Below are positions 41,729 through 52,175 of a DNA stretch of 64,000 nucleotides, in pieces. This DNA comes from Haematobia irritans. Its lineage: Eukaryota > Arthropoda > Insecta > Diptera > Muscidae. Below the pieces are notes generated by a model, which was not told where the DNA came from, ran no database searches, and saw only the letters and a program-made list of their open reading frames with translations. How positions within the stretch are numbered: position 1 is the first letter of the stretch; each line of letters starts with the position of its first letter. Location: assembly GCF_050003625.1 (NCBI RefSeq), contig NC_134400.1:63674241-63738240 (forward strand). Reading direction: 5' to 3'. The position numbers and the translations under genes were made by a program.

Positions 41729-42382
41729 CACTGAAAAAAAGCATGCCCGGTTCCAAAGATTTTGTCTTTACTTTAACAGTTTGGGTATTAATTCCGAGCC
41801 AAAGAAGCGGAGAATACAATTAAGGATACTTTAAAGACGTAATTCTCTTTTAAATTTGGGGGTTATGTAATTGCTTCTAGGAAGCAAATGTTAATTTTTA
41901 ATTTTTTTAGATTTTTTCGTCAGTGGTTATCAAAATCCTTTAAAAACGAGTTAACGAGTTATTTTTTTTTCATATTAAGACTCGACTTCCAGTAGAAATT
42001 ATGCTATGTTTCAAGTAAAAAGCGTCTTTGAAATAAAGTGTTGAAAAACATGTCTTATTTTTTAACGATTTTTTGCTTTGTAGGCAAGATGCAAAAAGGA
42101 AACAAATTTAAAGACAATTTTATTAATTTTAAAGAATTTTTCTTAATTATTAAAGTCACGTTGACCTTACCTCAAAAATTTTATCTTTCATGTTATGATA
42201 CACATTTTTAAGTAAAATCACTTAATTATAAGGACATTACAACTTCATTCAAAAGTTTATTGCCTTTTGGACAAGAAAAAAAACTTTATTTTAGAGAAAT
42301 GCGTCTTCCATGTTAAGCAAAATTTGCATTCTTATTCTAAGGACATGGAATCTTTGACTTCACGACAATATTTTTTTCAGTG
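41729..42382. mobile_element. TA-flanked MITE, TIR CACTGAAAAAAA
   Basis: It starts CACTGAAAAAAAGCATGCCC after TA (41727-41728) and ends TATTTTTTTCAGTG before TA (42383-42384). The subterminal AAGACAT/AAGACGTAATTC words recur inside. Tc1/mariner-type duplication; no coding capacity. Confidence 0.7.
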
Positions 42383-42793
42383 TAGAAAACTAAAAAATTA
42401 AATATAAATAAGATCGTTTAATTGCATTTATTTGACGTTCATTACAAACATCTTTGTAGTAATACGGGATGAAATTGATCGAAAGTACTGTTGTTACTTT
42501 TACAACACATACTATAAATATATATTTTGACATTTGCCGTTTTTGAAAACAATTACTAAAAAAACACGTTGTGTTTTCCCCAATGTACGTACGTACAAAA
42601 ATACATATCGTACATTTTAAACGTTTACTCACACTACGCTAAGTACTAGCTAAATTTGAAATTACCTACACAGTGTAATTTCAAAGTTACACATTTCCGC
42701 TCCGCTCCGGATTTTAGAAATGCCGCTCCCGCTCTGCTCCCGCTCCGGCAAAAAAGGGCTTGCTCCGCTCCGCTCCGGATCCCTGTTTTAATC

Positions 42794-43910
42794 AGCTGAT
42801 TTTCAGTGTGTTCGAAAGTATAATGTTGCCACAATTTTTAAAAGTTAACACAAAAAAGTTTTAAGCAAAATTATCTTTGATTTTTGTGAATACTATCCGC
42901 TTTCCTAAACAAATCAAAGGTCTTTTTGAAAATATAAGGTAATTAAATTATAACTTTTACAAAATCAATGGGCTAAGAAAAGTGAATTTTACCAAATTTA
43001 TTGCATGAAAAATATGGCATCTTCAATTCTGCAAAGTGTTTTTGGTGCACAAATCACTGAGCAAATTAAAAAAACTAACGCCGTCAATATCTTTCTGCAA
43101 ATGGAGGCCGCCACGATAGAAAATTTGTTTGCAATATTATTGTAAATATTTAAGCAATACAAATGAGAAAAACCTTAACAGAATAGTTAATTATGCCCAC
43201 TATAATAAAATTTCCTTTAATGTATGGATGTTAAAAACTGTTTGACCAAAACCAAAATAAAAACTTCTCCGCCGTCAAAAACTAAAACGAGAACTACACG
43301 GCGATCGTTTGTTCATAAGTAACATTGAGGAGGGATAGAAAAAAAAACAAATCAAAACAAAGGTAGAAATCGCCTTCTTATTTGTTCTTGATAAATTGCT
43401 CTTGTCCTTACATTAGTCACTCCTAACAAAAATCCGGCAGGCATTTTAAGGCTTTGAATTACGCATTACATTTATTTTTTTATATTTATACCGGCAAAAT
43501 ATGTTTTGTTTATAATTTCTGTCTGCAAATAATATGGCTTGCAGAAAAAATCAGCTGTCACATTTTTCGATTAAAAGTCCGAAAAAAGTGTTCACACGTG
43601 TGACTCAGAACAACTAACTTTGTGTGTGGTGTGTAGAAAGTGTATAGTGTGGTGCACAATGCGGTGTGAGACAGAACAGACATGATGGATTCATAATAAT
43701 TTTTACACATATACATATTTTGATCACAAAAAGTTATTTTGAAATCATCTTTTGCTTCCAATTTCTTATTACCAATATGTTTACAGCAATGTAAAAAAAA
43801 GTAGTAGACAAAATAAATTACGATCGAATGCGGTGATCCAAAATTTTACAGCGATCGAAACGTTTCTCGATACGAAACAGAACTCGATGACGAATGCGGT
43901 GATTTGGCCC
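42794..43910. other. Right interior of the PIF-like element, no gene
   Basis: A short plus-strand run near 43018-43140 (SSILQSVFGAQITEQIKKTN) looks weakly coding but is only about 40 codons. The far right carries the inverted subterminal GCGGTGAT motifs. Nothing else was seen. Confidence 0.35.
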
Positions 43911-43913
43911 CAG

Positions 43914-44151
43914 GACATTGCTGAGGTGCGTGACTGTGGTTTAAAGGATATACTCGCCTTTATCAAGGCTTCAGGATGGAAAACCTAGAGAAGCGTAAAG
44001 GAGTTATGACCGACCAGGGCAGATGAAGACAGATGTCGAAGAGGAAAGAGAAAACCACGAGGAATCACAATGGGCTATCATGGTCTAAGTGGACACTATT
44101 TCTCCGTATAAGGTTTTGGTGTCATCCTCCATAACCTAACCTAACCAAGTA
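43914..44151 (+). pseudogene. LINE (I/LOA-type) ORF2 end and 3' tail, right half
   Basis: IAEVRDCGLKDILAFIKASG and WKT-stop are the very end of ORF2. They are followed by a 3' untranslated segment (GGTCTAAGTGGACACTATTT) and a terminal AACCTAACCTAACC repeat (44140-44151). The same tail type, on the other strand, ends the LINE at 61724. This half connects to 39391 once the PIF-like element is removed. Confidence 0.7.
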
Positions 44152-44969
44152 TGAGTGTTGGTCTCTCGAAAACACCGTAGTAAAGCAATCACACAAATTG
44201 GTTACCCATATCTCAGCAGTTTGGTATTGTCTTATTTGGTACTCTCTCAATTCTCTTGAGCTAATGTCAACTGCTGGTAATTGTTGTTGAGTGCAATCAC
44301 ACTTAAGTGCCACACTAGTTTTTTGTTTACCGAGCGTTGTTACGACGTCGATTGGTTTAAGATTCCCACCTGACCACAACGTTCGTTATCGTATTCGATA
44401 TAGAAATATTCTCGGTTTTTTCTCGAAGAAAACTATCGAAAACGATATCGAGAATGGTTCGAAAAAATTTCGAAAAACGTTCATCTGTCGTGCTGTTACT
44501 GCCAGCAAACTCTTCGTTTTCGAAGGCTTGCTAGTGATTCGTTAAAGAAGGTTTCGCGATATCTATAATTGATCGTTAACGAATCTATCTCGAATTCGTT
44601 TTCGTATTCGATATCATTCCGCTTTCGAAGGTTTTCTATACTGTTTTATTCCCATTTTGTTCCCATTATAAGTTGTGTAGTAAAAGAAAATTTTCAAGTT
44701 TGTTTTTATTTTATTACAACACAATATAGATAATTATAATACAAAATAATATAGATATTAGTGTTGCGAACAAAATACTTAAAATATTTATATTTAGGAA
44801 TATATATTTAAAGTGATTTAAGGCACTGCATTGACTTCATTGCCGGAATTTCTTATTAAACCGGTCGTGGCTATGCCATTAAAAAGGATATTAACCAATG
44901 AGTAACATTTTCCTGGATACATCTGCAAATTAAACAAGAAAGAAAATTGGTAGTTTTTTAAAAGATATA
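44152..44969. other. Non-coding, TTCGAA/ATCGAT-rich region left of mariner
   Basis: From about 44380 the sequence is a dense mix of ATCGA, TTCGA and CGAAAA words, mirrored at 46040-46160 on the other side of the mariner copy, suggesting that the mariner landed in an older inverted-repeat element whose exact ends I cannot fix. No gene. Confidence 0.4.
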
Positions 44970-45904
44970 AAGGGTGATTCTTTTGAGGTTAGGATTTTCA
45001 TGCATTAGTATTTGACAGATCACGTGGGATTTCAGACATGGTGTCAAAGAGAAAGATGCTCAGTATGCTTTGACATTTCATCATGAATAGACTTACGATC
45101 TGCCACAACGTCGAATTTTCAGTGAATGGGCCCTAGAAAAGTTGGCAGAAAATCCGCTTTTTTATCGACAAATTTTGTTCAGCGATGAGGCTCATTTCTG
45201 GTTGAATGGCTACGTAAATAAGCAAAATTGCCGCATTTGGAGTGAAGAGCAACCAGAAGCCGTTCAAGAACTGCCCATGCATCCCGAAAAATGCACTGTT
45301 TGGTGTGGTTTGTACGCTGGTGGAATCATTGGACCGTATTTTTTCAAAGATGCTGTTGGACGCAACGTTACGGTGAATGGCGATCGCTATCGTTCGATGC
45401 TAACAATCTTTTTGTTGCCAAAAATGGAAGAACTGAACTTGGTTGACATGTGGTTTCAACAAGATGGCGCTACATGCCACACAGCTCGCGATTCTATGGC
45501 CATTTTGAGGGAAAACTTCGGAGAACAATTCATCTCAAGAAATGGACCGGTAAGTTGGCCACCAAGATCATGCAATTTGACGCCTTTAGACTATTTTTTG
45601 TGGGGCTACGTCAAGTCTAAAGTCTACAGAAATAAGCCAGCAACTATTCCAGCTTTGGAAGACAACATTTCCGAAGAAATTCGGGCTATTCCGGCCGAAA
45701 TGCTCGAAAAGTTGCCCAAAATTGGACTTTCCGAATGGACCACCTAAGACGCAGCCGCGGTCAACATTTAAATGAAATTATCTTCAAAAAGTAAATGTCA
45801 TGGACCAATCTAACGTTTCAAATAAAGAACCGATGAGATTTTGCAAATTTTATGCGTTTTTTTTTTTTTAAAAAAAGTTATCAAGCTCTTAACAAATCAC
45901 CCTT
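44970..45904 (+). mobile_element. Rosa-type (DD41D) mariner, internally deleted
   Basis: The ends AAGGGTGATTC and AAATCACCCTT are inverted and flanked by TA (44968-44969, 45905-45906). The element is 935 bp, shorter than a complete mariner (about 1.3 kb), because the 5' coding part is mostly missing after ATGGTGTCAAAGAG. Confidence 0.85.
45142..45747 (+). pseudogene. Mariner transposase, catalytic part
   Basis: Cut-and-paste transposase lacking its DNA-binding N-terminus. The catalytic acids are all present: Asp in LFSDEAHFW (residue 15), Asp in WFQQDGATCH (108) and Asp in LTPLDYFLWG (150), with 41 residues between the last two, which defines the DD41D rosa group. WPPRSCN has Asn in a usually conserved Asp position that is not the catalytic one. 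A frame change near 45710 means the native C-terminus (WTFRMDHLRRSRGQHLNE) lies in another frame. It is inactive. Confidence 0.85.
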
Positions 45905-46946
45905 TATAAATAAATTACTTACCTCTTTTATATTCGCTAACACACTTCACCCGCACTTAACAATTTCTTAAACTGAAATGACTTTTTAATCTCTGTCTTT
46001 GTCAAAAACAAACATGGCGGAACACAAACAAATAAGCCGAAAAATATTCGTTATTACTTCGACAAAACGAACGTTCGAAATTTTTCTATTATCGAACTTT
46101 TCTCGAATAATGTGCGCGTTAATTTATTTCGAAAAATGTTCGCTTTAGCGAACCTTCGCCACTTCTCGGCACTTTGGTCGGATGGGATTGCAAGGCACTG
46201 CATACGAACATTGTTATATACTAGTGCTGTTTTTATTCTCGCATTTGTATCAATGTAAAAGATCGCATGGTAATTGGTGTCTTACTCACTGCCACCGACA
46301 TTTTGTGGGTAAGATTGCAATACAAAAAAAGGCACCGGTTGCAGTTCTCTGATCCAGAACACCTTTTAAGTGTGACGCCACACTATAAAATATATTCGGA
46401 CACACATGCGAACTTTTTGCTCCTGCCCTTTTTGGAACTTCAATGGATTTAGTCCAAGCTTATTTTACAACGTTCTCATTTTTTACCAGCGCAGTTACAC
46501 ACTGCATATAGACGTCTCATGTTGTTGTTTCTTTGCAAACCGTAGATGGTGCTTTTCTCTAAAAATTAATCTTTTATTTGATTACATTCTTTTAGAATTG
46601 ATGTACAACTTTTTTCTTGCTGACTATTTTTTTACTTGGGACGTCTATAATTTCTTGGTCTATGAAACTGTCGATAAAATTATTTTTTTTTTACATTTAC
46701 ATTTATATTGAGTTATGATGTTATTTGATTTGTTATATCACAATAAATCAAATTAAGAATGAGCACAGATAGAAATTTGTAATATGTAAATATTCAAAAC
46801 AAATGTTTTCTTTCTCTAACGTAATTCGTAAGTTTCTCATTTATTTGGAGTCCAACAAAAAAAATATGTCAACCAAAAGTATACATGGATTTTCCAATCT
46901 ATATCATATTTCATATATATGAAGCCAAACAAAAATTATCTTGCTA
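45905..46946. other. Region between mariner and Tom20, including its probable 3' UTR
   Basis: 45907-46190 mirrors the TTCGA-rich left flank. 46200-46480 holds repeat-like text (GTGTGACGCCACACT). The last few hundred bases before 46946 are likely the Tom20 3' untranslated region on the minus strand; no single poly(A) site is clear. Plus-strand frames here (46267-46711) are not convincing. Confidence 0.4.
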
Positions 46947-47250
46947 CTACTCGAGATCGTCGATGATTACACTTTGTGGTCCTCCAACTGATGGCATTTC
47001 TCCGCCCATTTGGGTAGATGCTATTATATTCGAAGCGTCATTTGAGTCTGCACTAGATCTATTGCCGAATTCTTGCATTTTTAGTATAAGCATTGCAAAG
47101 ACTTGCGCAGGCAAAGTAGTTTGAAGAACCTGCAACAAGCGGGCTGGTTGACCACACACAACCAAGGCGTTCGCCAAGTGTTCTACGCCGCTTTCATAAT
47201 CTCCACGAGCTATTAGTGTTTCACCCATTTGAATTTCTTGAAGGAAATAC
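46947..47250 (-). CDS. Tom20: Tom20, last coding exon
   Basis: Mitochondrial outer-membrane import receptor that binds presequences in the TOM complex. The exon encodes the TPR-like receptor domain: FLQEIQMGETLIARGDYESG, HLANALVVCGQPARLLQVLQ, TLPAQVFAMLILKMQEFGNR, then an acidic Ser/Asp tail ending VIIDDLE-stop. These match animal Tom20, where FFLEEIQ and VCGQP are hallmarks. A good acceptor (TTCGACTCTTCCAG) lies at 47251 on the minus strand, and one base completes a split codon. The membrane anchor and earlier exons are not seen; they must lie at higher coordinates, beyond or among the repeats. The frame is clean, so it is probably a live gene. Confidence 0.85.
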
Positions 47251-47333
47251 CTGGAAGAGTCGAAAAGAATAACATTGTTATAAATAATAAAATTAGAAGC
47301 TAAAGTTTTCACCGAAGAGAAATGGAAATAGTA
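47251..47333 (-). other. Intron start of Tom20
   Basis: Pyrimidine-rich tract and acceptor AG precede the exon on the minus strand. The frame through it (to 47312) is intronic. Confidence 0.6.
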
Positions 47334-47640
47334 TCAACACAACAAAGAAAAAACAACGGCCAAAGGTCGGTCACTTATATAACTTTGAAATCGCTTTTTT
47401 AGTTCTTCTTTATTGTCAATTAGGTGCGTTTTAATTAAATTTTTGAATACAGAAATCGTACTGGTGTTTTTCAAATTATTGGGTAAAGTATTATACGCTT
47501 TGCTCCCCAAATATTCAACCCTCTGTTTCGTAGTTTCAAGACGACATCTAGCTAATCTTATGTGGTATAAGCATTTGTAAACATAAGTCAAAAGCTGCAT
47601 TCTCTATAAACCATATACTGGCAATATCGAAGGAAATCTA
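47334..47640 (-). pseudogene. LINE ORF2 C-terminal fragment in Tom20 intron
   Basis: Minus strand: ARCRLETTKQRVEYLGSKAY, NTLPNNLKNTSTISVFKNLI. This is the typical end of a CR1/jockey-type ORF2, similar in style to RIGRLYNSLPNTLKHF at 63900. It is 5'-truncated, as LINE insertions usually are. Confidence 0.65.
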
Positions 47641-47867
47641 TTTTTATAGAGATCACTCCAGTTTGGATCCTTTCCAATTATGCTTTGATCATGGGATTTC
47701 TGAGGGGTTCTAATCAAATCGAATGTATATTGAACAAATACGTAATATGTACCTAAATATCATTAATATCTAGCATAGTGTTTACATTTGAGTTTATTAC
47801 TTTCTCTTTCCATTTGTGAAGAGAAAAGATCAATATGAACCAGCGATTCTAACACTTATTGGGAGGG
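47641..47867. other. Spacer, nothing recognised
   Basis: AT-rich sequence without ORFs; ends in a purine-rich ATTGGGAGGG directly before the LTR-like block. Confidence 0.35.
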
Positions 47868-48340
47868 TGTTTACAAAGGATTGTCTCTACAACTCTAGTG
47901 GACGTCCATGTCTGCTGCATGTTCACTTGAGATCGGTTGTTAGATGATAAGAGTGCAAGAAGAATGATAACAGACTTTTGTTATCTAGTTCTAGATTGGG
48001 TTAAGATTTTTATTATTCTAGATGTAAGTTTTCAGTCAATAAAAAATTTGTATTCGTTTGGAACTCAAGCAGAAAAGAACGGTTTTTGATTTGAGATTTC
48101 CAATGGAGCTCAAATGCAATTATTGTCAATGAAAATTAATTGTACATGGTCCTTCGAGACAGATTTTTGGTGTAAACAAAACTGAGTTTTCCCCCACCAG
48201 AGGTAAGAGATTCAGTTGAACCAAAAATCAAACAAATTCCCTTAATAAATTAAGGGAAATGTAAACATTTGGTCCTTCAATAAAAAAGAACTATTTCCCA
48301 CCAGAGGTAAGAAGTTCAATTGAATCAGGTCCTAAAAGCC
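47868..48340 (+). repeat. BEL/Pao-like LTR with primer site and leader
   Basis: A 278-bp block TGTTTACAAAGG...AATTGTACA (47868-48145) has LTR-like TG/CA ends and AATAAAAAA, is preceded by GGGAGGG and followed by TGGTCCTTCGAGACAG, close to the site after the BEL LTR at 57864 (TTGGTCCTTCGAACCGG). The following leader has two CCACCAGAGGTAAGA blocks (48197, 48300) that look like splice donors. It is truncated by the LINE 3' end at 48345. Confidence 0.55.
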
Positions 48341-48344
48341 AATT

Positions 48345-49750
48345 TTTTTGCATTAATATTTCTTTATTGAATCTTTCAATCTTTAATCTTAACCTAAATT
48401 TGTATTTATGGGTGTTGCAGTGCTAAACACCCTGTATAAAGTTTAATGTATTATTAAGCATTCATTGTTCAAATTGCATGCAATTTTACACGTGTGTGAG
48501 CAGTACTTCATATCAGGTCCAACGTGGTTGTTCTTCGAAGACATACACCTTCAAATGTTAACAAGCTTCTTGCAAGGGCATTTGGATGGGTATTTAATTT
48601 ATTGATATAGCGTGGCAGTAATTTCTTCCGCAACGGGTTTTACATTTAAGTCTTTGAGGATATTTACATTTCTGACGTACCAAGGTGCACCGAGTATTTT
48701 TCGTAAGATAACGGAGTGTCTCTTCTGTAGTTTGTTGATGTTAGTGGCTCACGCCGTTCCCCAGAGCTGAATACCGTAGCTCCATATCGGATTAATTATT
48801 GTTTTTTTTTTTTATAATGGGACTTTATATTCTAGTGGTAGAGTTGAATGGTGACCAATAAGCCATTGCAGTTGGTTAAATTTTAGCTTTATTTGCATAC
48901 GTTTTGCACTTATATGATGCGACAGGCTAGAATAGAATAGAATAGAATGCGACAGGCTAATCGACGGTCAATGTACATTCCTAAATACTTTACTTTCTCT
49001 TTTTAGTTGCGTTCACAGCAATTTTCCATTTTAGAAGCCATTATTCTAGCTCATGGACATACATTTGCTAATAAATGCAGTGTCATCTGCGAATGTTGAT
49101 GTCATAGTTAATGATGTAGTTGGCATATCTGCAGTAAATTGATATATAGGAGAGGTCCCAGTATACTATTTATCTTGTGGTACTCCCGCGTGAATGCTTT
49201 TGGTACACGTGATAGTGTCATTTGCTTTTACTGTGAAGATCCGATTTGGTATATAACTCGATAACAATCTTTGGGTGTTATCTGGTAACAGTCTACAAAT
49301 TTTATAGATGAGTCCATCGTGACATACTTTATCAAAAACAGTATTGTTTTTTCTCGTAGGCTTTTTTGATTTCATTAGTTATACGGTGTACTTGTTCTAT
49401 GGTGCTGTGGCTTTCTCTGAAACCGAACTGGTGGTCTGGAATCACACCATTTGTCAATAAACAAGGTTTGATTTTCTTTAAGAAGTTATTCTCGAACAAT
49501 TTGGATAGAATTGGAAGTAAGCTTATAAGACGATACGACTTTATTTGGGTTGGGTCTTTACCGGGCTTCTGGATCATAACTATTTCGGATCGTTTCCAAG
49601 ATTTCGGGAAGTATTCTATACGTAAAATACCATTGAATATGACTAGTAATATTTTTACTGCTGAGTCTGGGATTTCTGTTCTTCCATCACCACCAGGTGC
49701 TTTCTTGGAATTTATTTCCCCTATAGATGTCTCTAAATCCTTGATTCATA
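48345..49750 (-). pseudogene. Jockey-type LINE ORF2 (RT), decayed
   Basis: Minus strand from 49750: SKKAPGGDGRTEIPDSAVKI, MIQKPGKDPTQIKSYRLISL, PDHQFGFRESHSTIEQVHRI, FDKVCHDGLIYKICRLLPDN and IHAGVPQ in the RT, then FADDTAF in another frame near 49090 (the active-site box). The C-terminal part is frameshifted and ends near 48480 (TTLDLI-like). A run of AGAATAGAAT repeats interrupts at 48933-48950. Multiple stops make it dead. Confidence 0.8.
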
Positions 49751-49936
49751 AAAAACAACTTAAAAAATAAAATAAATTGTTTAAGCACTGAAGAACAACA
49801 TTCAGTGAAAAAGCGTTCTTGTGGCTTAGACAGCGGGAGAAAAATAAAATTAACAGCCTATTTCTGATATCCGAATTCTGCTGTTCGTTCGCATACAAAA
49901 CGAAAATCAGCTGATTTCGGTTTCTCTAAGCTCTAT

Positions 49937-50176
49937 CTAAGGGTAGGTACTATGTTCGGTTTTCGAGTTGAAAACCACTTTATTTTCGCGATTACTTTTC
50001 CTTAAATAATCAAAATTATAAATGAAAACAAACTTATTCCTGTAAAGTCTTGCCGAAATATAGAGGAACAAGAAACTACGCATCAATTGTGTTAATTTGT
50101 CTGCTTTATATTGAACGGTTTTAATAAAGTAACCACGAAGATTTCAACGCGAAAAGCGAACATAGTACTTACCTTA
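49937..50176. mobile_element. Short-TIR MITE (AAGGTAGGTACTATGTTCGG)
   Basis: A complete small copy: AGGGTAGGTACTATGTTCGG with TTCGAGTTGAAAA at the left is mirrored by TTTCAACGCGAAAAGCGAACATAGTACTTACCTT at the right. About 240 bp, no coding capacity. Confidence 0.8.
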
Positions 50177-50514
50177 AACGACAAGTGAGACGAAAATCAA
50201 TGCGAACGAAAACGTAACGTTACCACTAAAATTGGGTTTCTCTAACTCCATTCGTTCGCATTTTGTCGAACAGAAATGTCAAATCCACTCACTTTGAACA
50301 ACCTTTCGTTTTGTCGAAAAAGGCATTCATAAATACACCCTCACAAAAATATTATATGCTTAAAAAAAATTCTCCCAAACAATATTGTGCTCAAAATTTT
50401 ATTTATTTATTTATATATTTACAATCATAATGAATTATGAAAATAAACAGGTAATATAGGTGCTAACAACATAGGTTTTCCACCTGAATGCTCAAAATTT
50501 GTTGTTGTTATGAT

Positions 50515-50700
50515 TTTTTTTTTATTTTAATTTTACCTTTTGCCGGACGGGGATTCGAACAGCGAACCACACAGTTTGTAAGGATCAAAGAAGTAGCTGA
50601 TCAATTGCCCAAGGAAAAATAAAATGTTTATTTTGTAATAACAAGCAACAACCACCAACTTAATTCAATATCGCTCCCTATTAAATAGCGCTCCAAGCTT
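50515..50700 (-). repeat. tRNA-related SINE-like segment, second copy
   Basis: B-box-like GTTCGAATCCCC on the minus strand (50560-50549), otherwise as at 7140-7330. Confidence 0.5.
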
Positions 50701-51404
50701 CTAAACACATATATGTTTATAGGCTATTTCTAAATTAATATATGTTTGCATCCAAGCATATTATATTTACAAACATTTTATGTCCCAAACATAATATGTT
50801 CTAACATATTAACATATATGTCCCAAACATGTTATGCTAGTTTATGAACATTATATGCTTGCACTCAAAAATATTGTGTTTAAAAATTTGTGTTCCAAAC
50901 ATATAATGTTTATAGCCAAACATATGAAAAACAGCCTTTTTCATCCGTGCACCCTCACAAAAAATCGCTTCTGTAACATATACTCCCAAACATATTTTGC
51001 TTCAAGCATATACATTTTTGGGTATTGCCCAAACATTTATATGTTTGATCTCTACCAATATATAATATGTTTGAAAGCATATTGGTCTAAACAATATATG
51101 TTTGGGTAGTCTAAGTTCCAAACATTTGGTATTTTTGCATCCAAATTCAATAATGTTGTCTTCCAAAAAACAATATGTTATTATGTGACCATATAATATG
51201 TTTGGAAGCATTTTGCACCCAAAAATATTATATGCTTAAAAAAAATTCTCCCAAACAATATTGTGCTCAAAATTTTATTTATTTATTTATATATTTACAA
51301 TCATAATGAATTATGAAAATAAACAGGTAATATAGGTGCTAACAACATAGGTTTTCCACCTGAATGCTCAAAATTTTTTTTGCTCAAAATTTGTTATGAT
51401 TTTT

Positions 51405-51590
51405 TTTATTTTAATTTTACCTTTTGCCGGACGGGGATTCGAACAGCGGACCACACAGTTTGTAAGGATCAAAGAAGTAGCTGATCAATTGCCCAAGGAA
51501 AAATAAAATGTTAATTTTGTAATAACAAGCAACAACCACCAACTTAATTCAATATCGCTCCCTGTTAAATAGCGCTCCAAGCTTCTAAAC
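51405..51590 (-). repeat. tRNA-related SINE-like segment, third copy
   Basis: B-box-like GTTCGAATCCCC on the minus strand (51444-51433), otherwise as at 7140-7330. Confidence 0.5.
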
Positions 51591-51671
51591 ACATATATGT
51601 TTATAGGCTATTTCTAAATTAATATATGTTTGCATCCAAGCATATTATATTTACAAACATTTTATGTCCCA

Positions 51672-52175
51672 AAAACTGTTACAACAACAACAACAACACC
51701 ATCCAACTCCAACCATTAAAATTATTATCATAATTAATCCCGAATATAAAAGGTGGCACCCATTAATAAATAAATTGCCTCTTTACATTATACAAATACT
51801 TTCTGAACAACAGCGCCATTGTATTAAATGTCAACGCCGTCGGGAGCATCACATTACTAGCCAGGAAAATTAAGCAATTCGATACAATAATTTTGTGTTG
51901 TTTTGGTAAATTATGCACATTTTCCAAATTTTTTTATTGCGGAGGATATTTTTGCTCGTCTTGCAAACAAACACCAAACAGTGGTTTGAAAGCTTCTCTA
52001 AGAAGTTTTATGGCAATGGGAAACGATGTTGGGACTCGGCTATAAAAAAAAAGATTCCTTGTCATTGGACTGAATAGTCTAAGTAAGCCTGACTGAGCCT
52101 GAAAAGTCTAAATTCGTCTTAGATGTCAAATTATAACATTACTACGTACGTAGTATTACAGTATTACCATACAGA
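51672..52175. other. Spacer with LINE-tail-like words
   Basis: A CAA-repeat-rich plus frame (51664-51873) is low complexity. ATTGGACTGAATAGTCTAAG at 52064 matches the inverse of the LINE tail at 61775, so a decayed LINE 3' end may be present. No gene. Confidence 0.4.

Larger units (their letters stand above)
40179..42785. mobile_element. hAT-type element D, TIR CAGGGATCCGGAGCGG
   Basis: The ends CAGGGATCCGGAGCGG and CCGCTCCGGATCCCTG (allowing a small difference) are flanked by the 8-bp repeat TTTTAATC (40171-40178, 42786-42793). Both subterminal zones consist of CGCTCCG repeats (40190-40275, 42697-42785). No transposase is visible; the interior has been colonised by the repeat at 40340-40975 and the MITE at 41729-42382. 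Confidence 0.9.
39392..43910. mobile_element. PIF/Harbinger-like element, TIR GGGCCAAATCACCGC
   Basis: Inverted ends GGGCCAAATCACCGCA / TGCGGTGATTTGGCCC are flanked by the 3-bp repeat CAG (39389-39391, 43911-43913). A 3-bp CWG duplication with GGG-type ends points to PIF/Harbinger. AATCACCGCAG is repeated subterminally, and ATCGAAACG/CGATTTCG motifs recur. A minus-strand stretch near 39820-39730 (SSSEDEYKVALIRKNIRDKI) may be a transposase N-terminal relic. Without the nested hAT element it is about 1.9 kb. Confidence 0.75.
50336..51671. mobile_element. AT-rich MITE (AAACATAT family), head-to-tail pair
   Basis: The first copy starts CACCCTCACAAAAATATT after TA (50334-50335) and ends CATCCGTG at 50949; a second copy starts immediately with CACCCTCACAAAAAATCGC (50950) and breaks off near 51671, where ATGTCCCAAAAACTG departs from the family. 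The first lacks the segment corresponding to 6615-6870 of copy A. Both carry the tRNA-related repeat. Confidence 0.75.
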
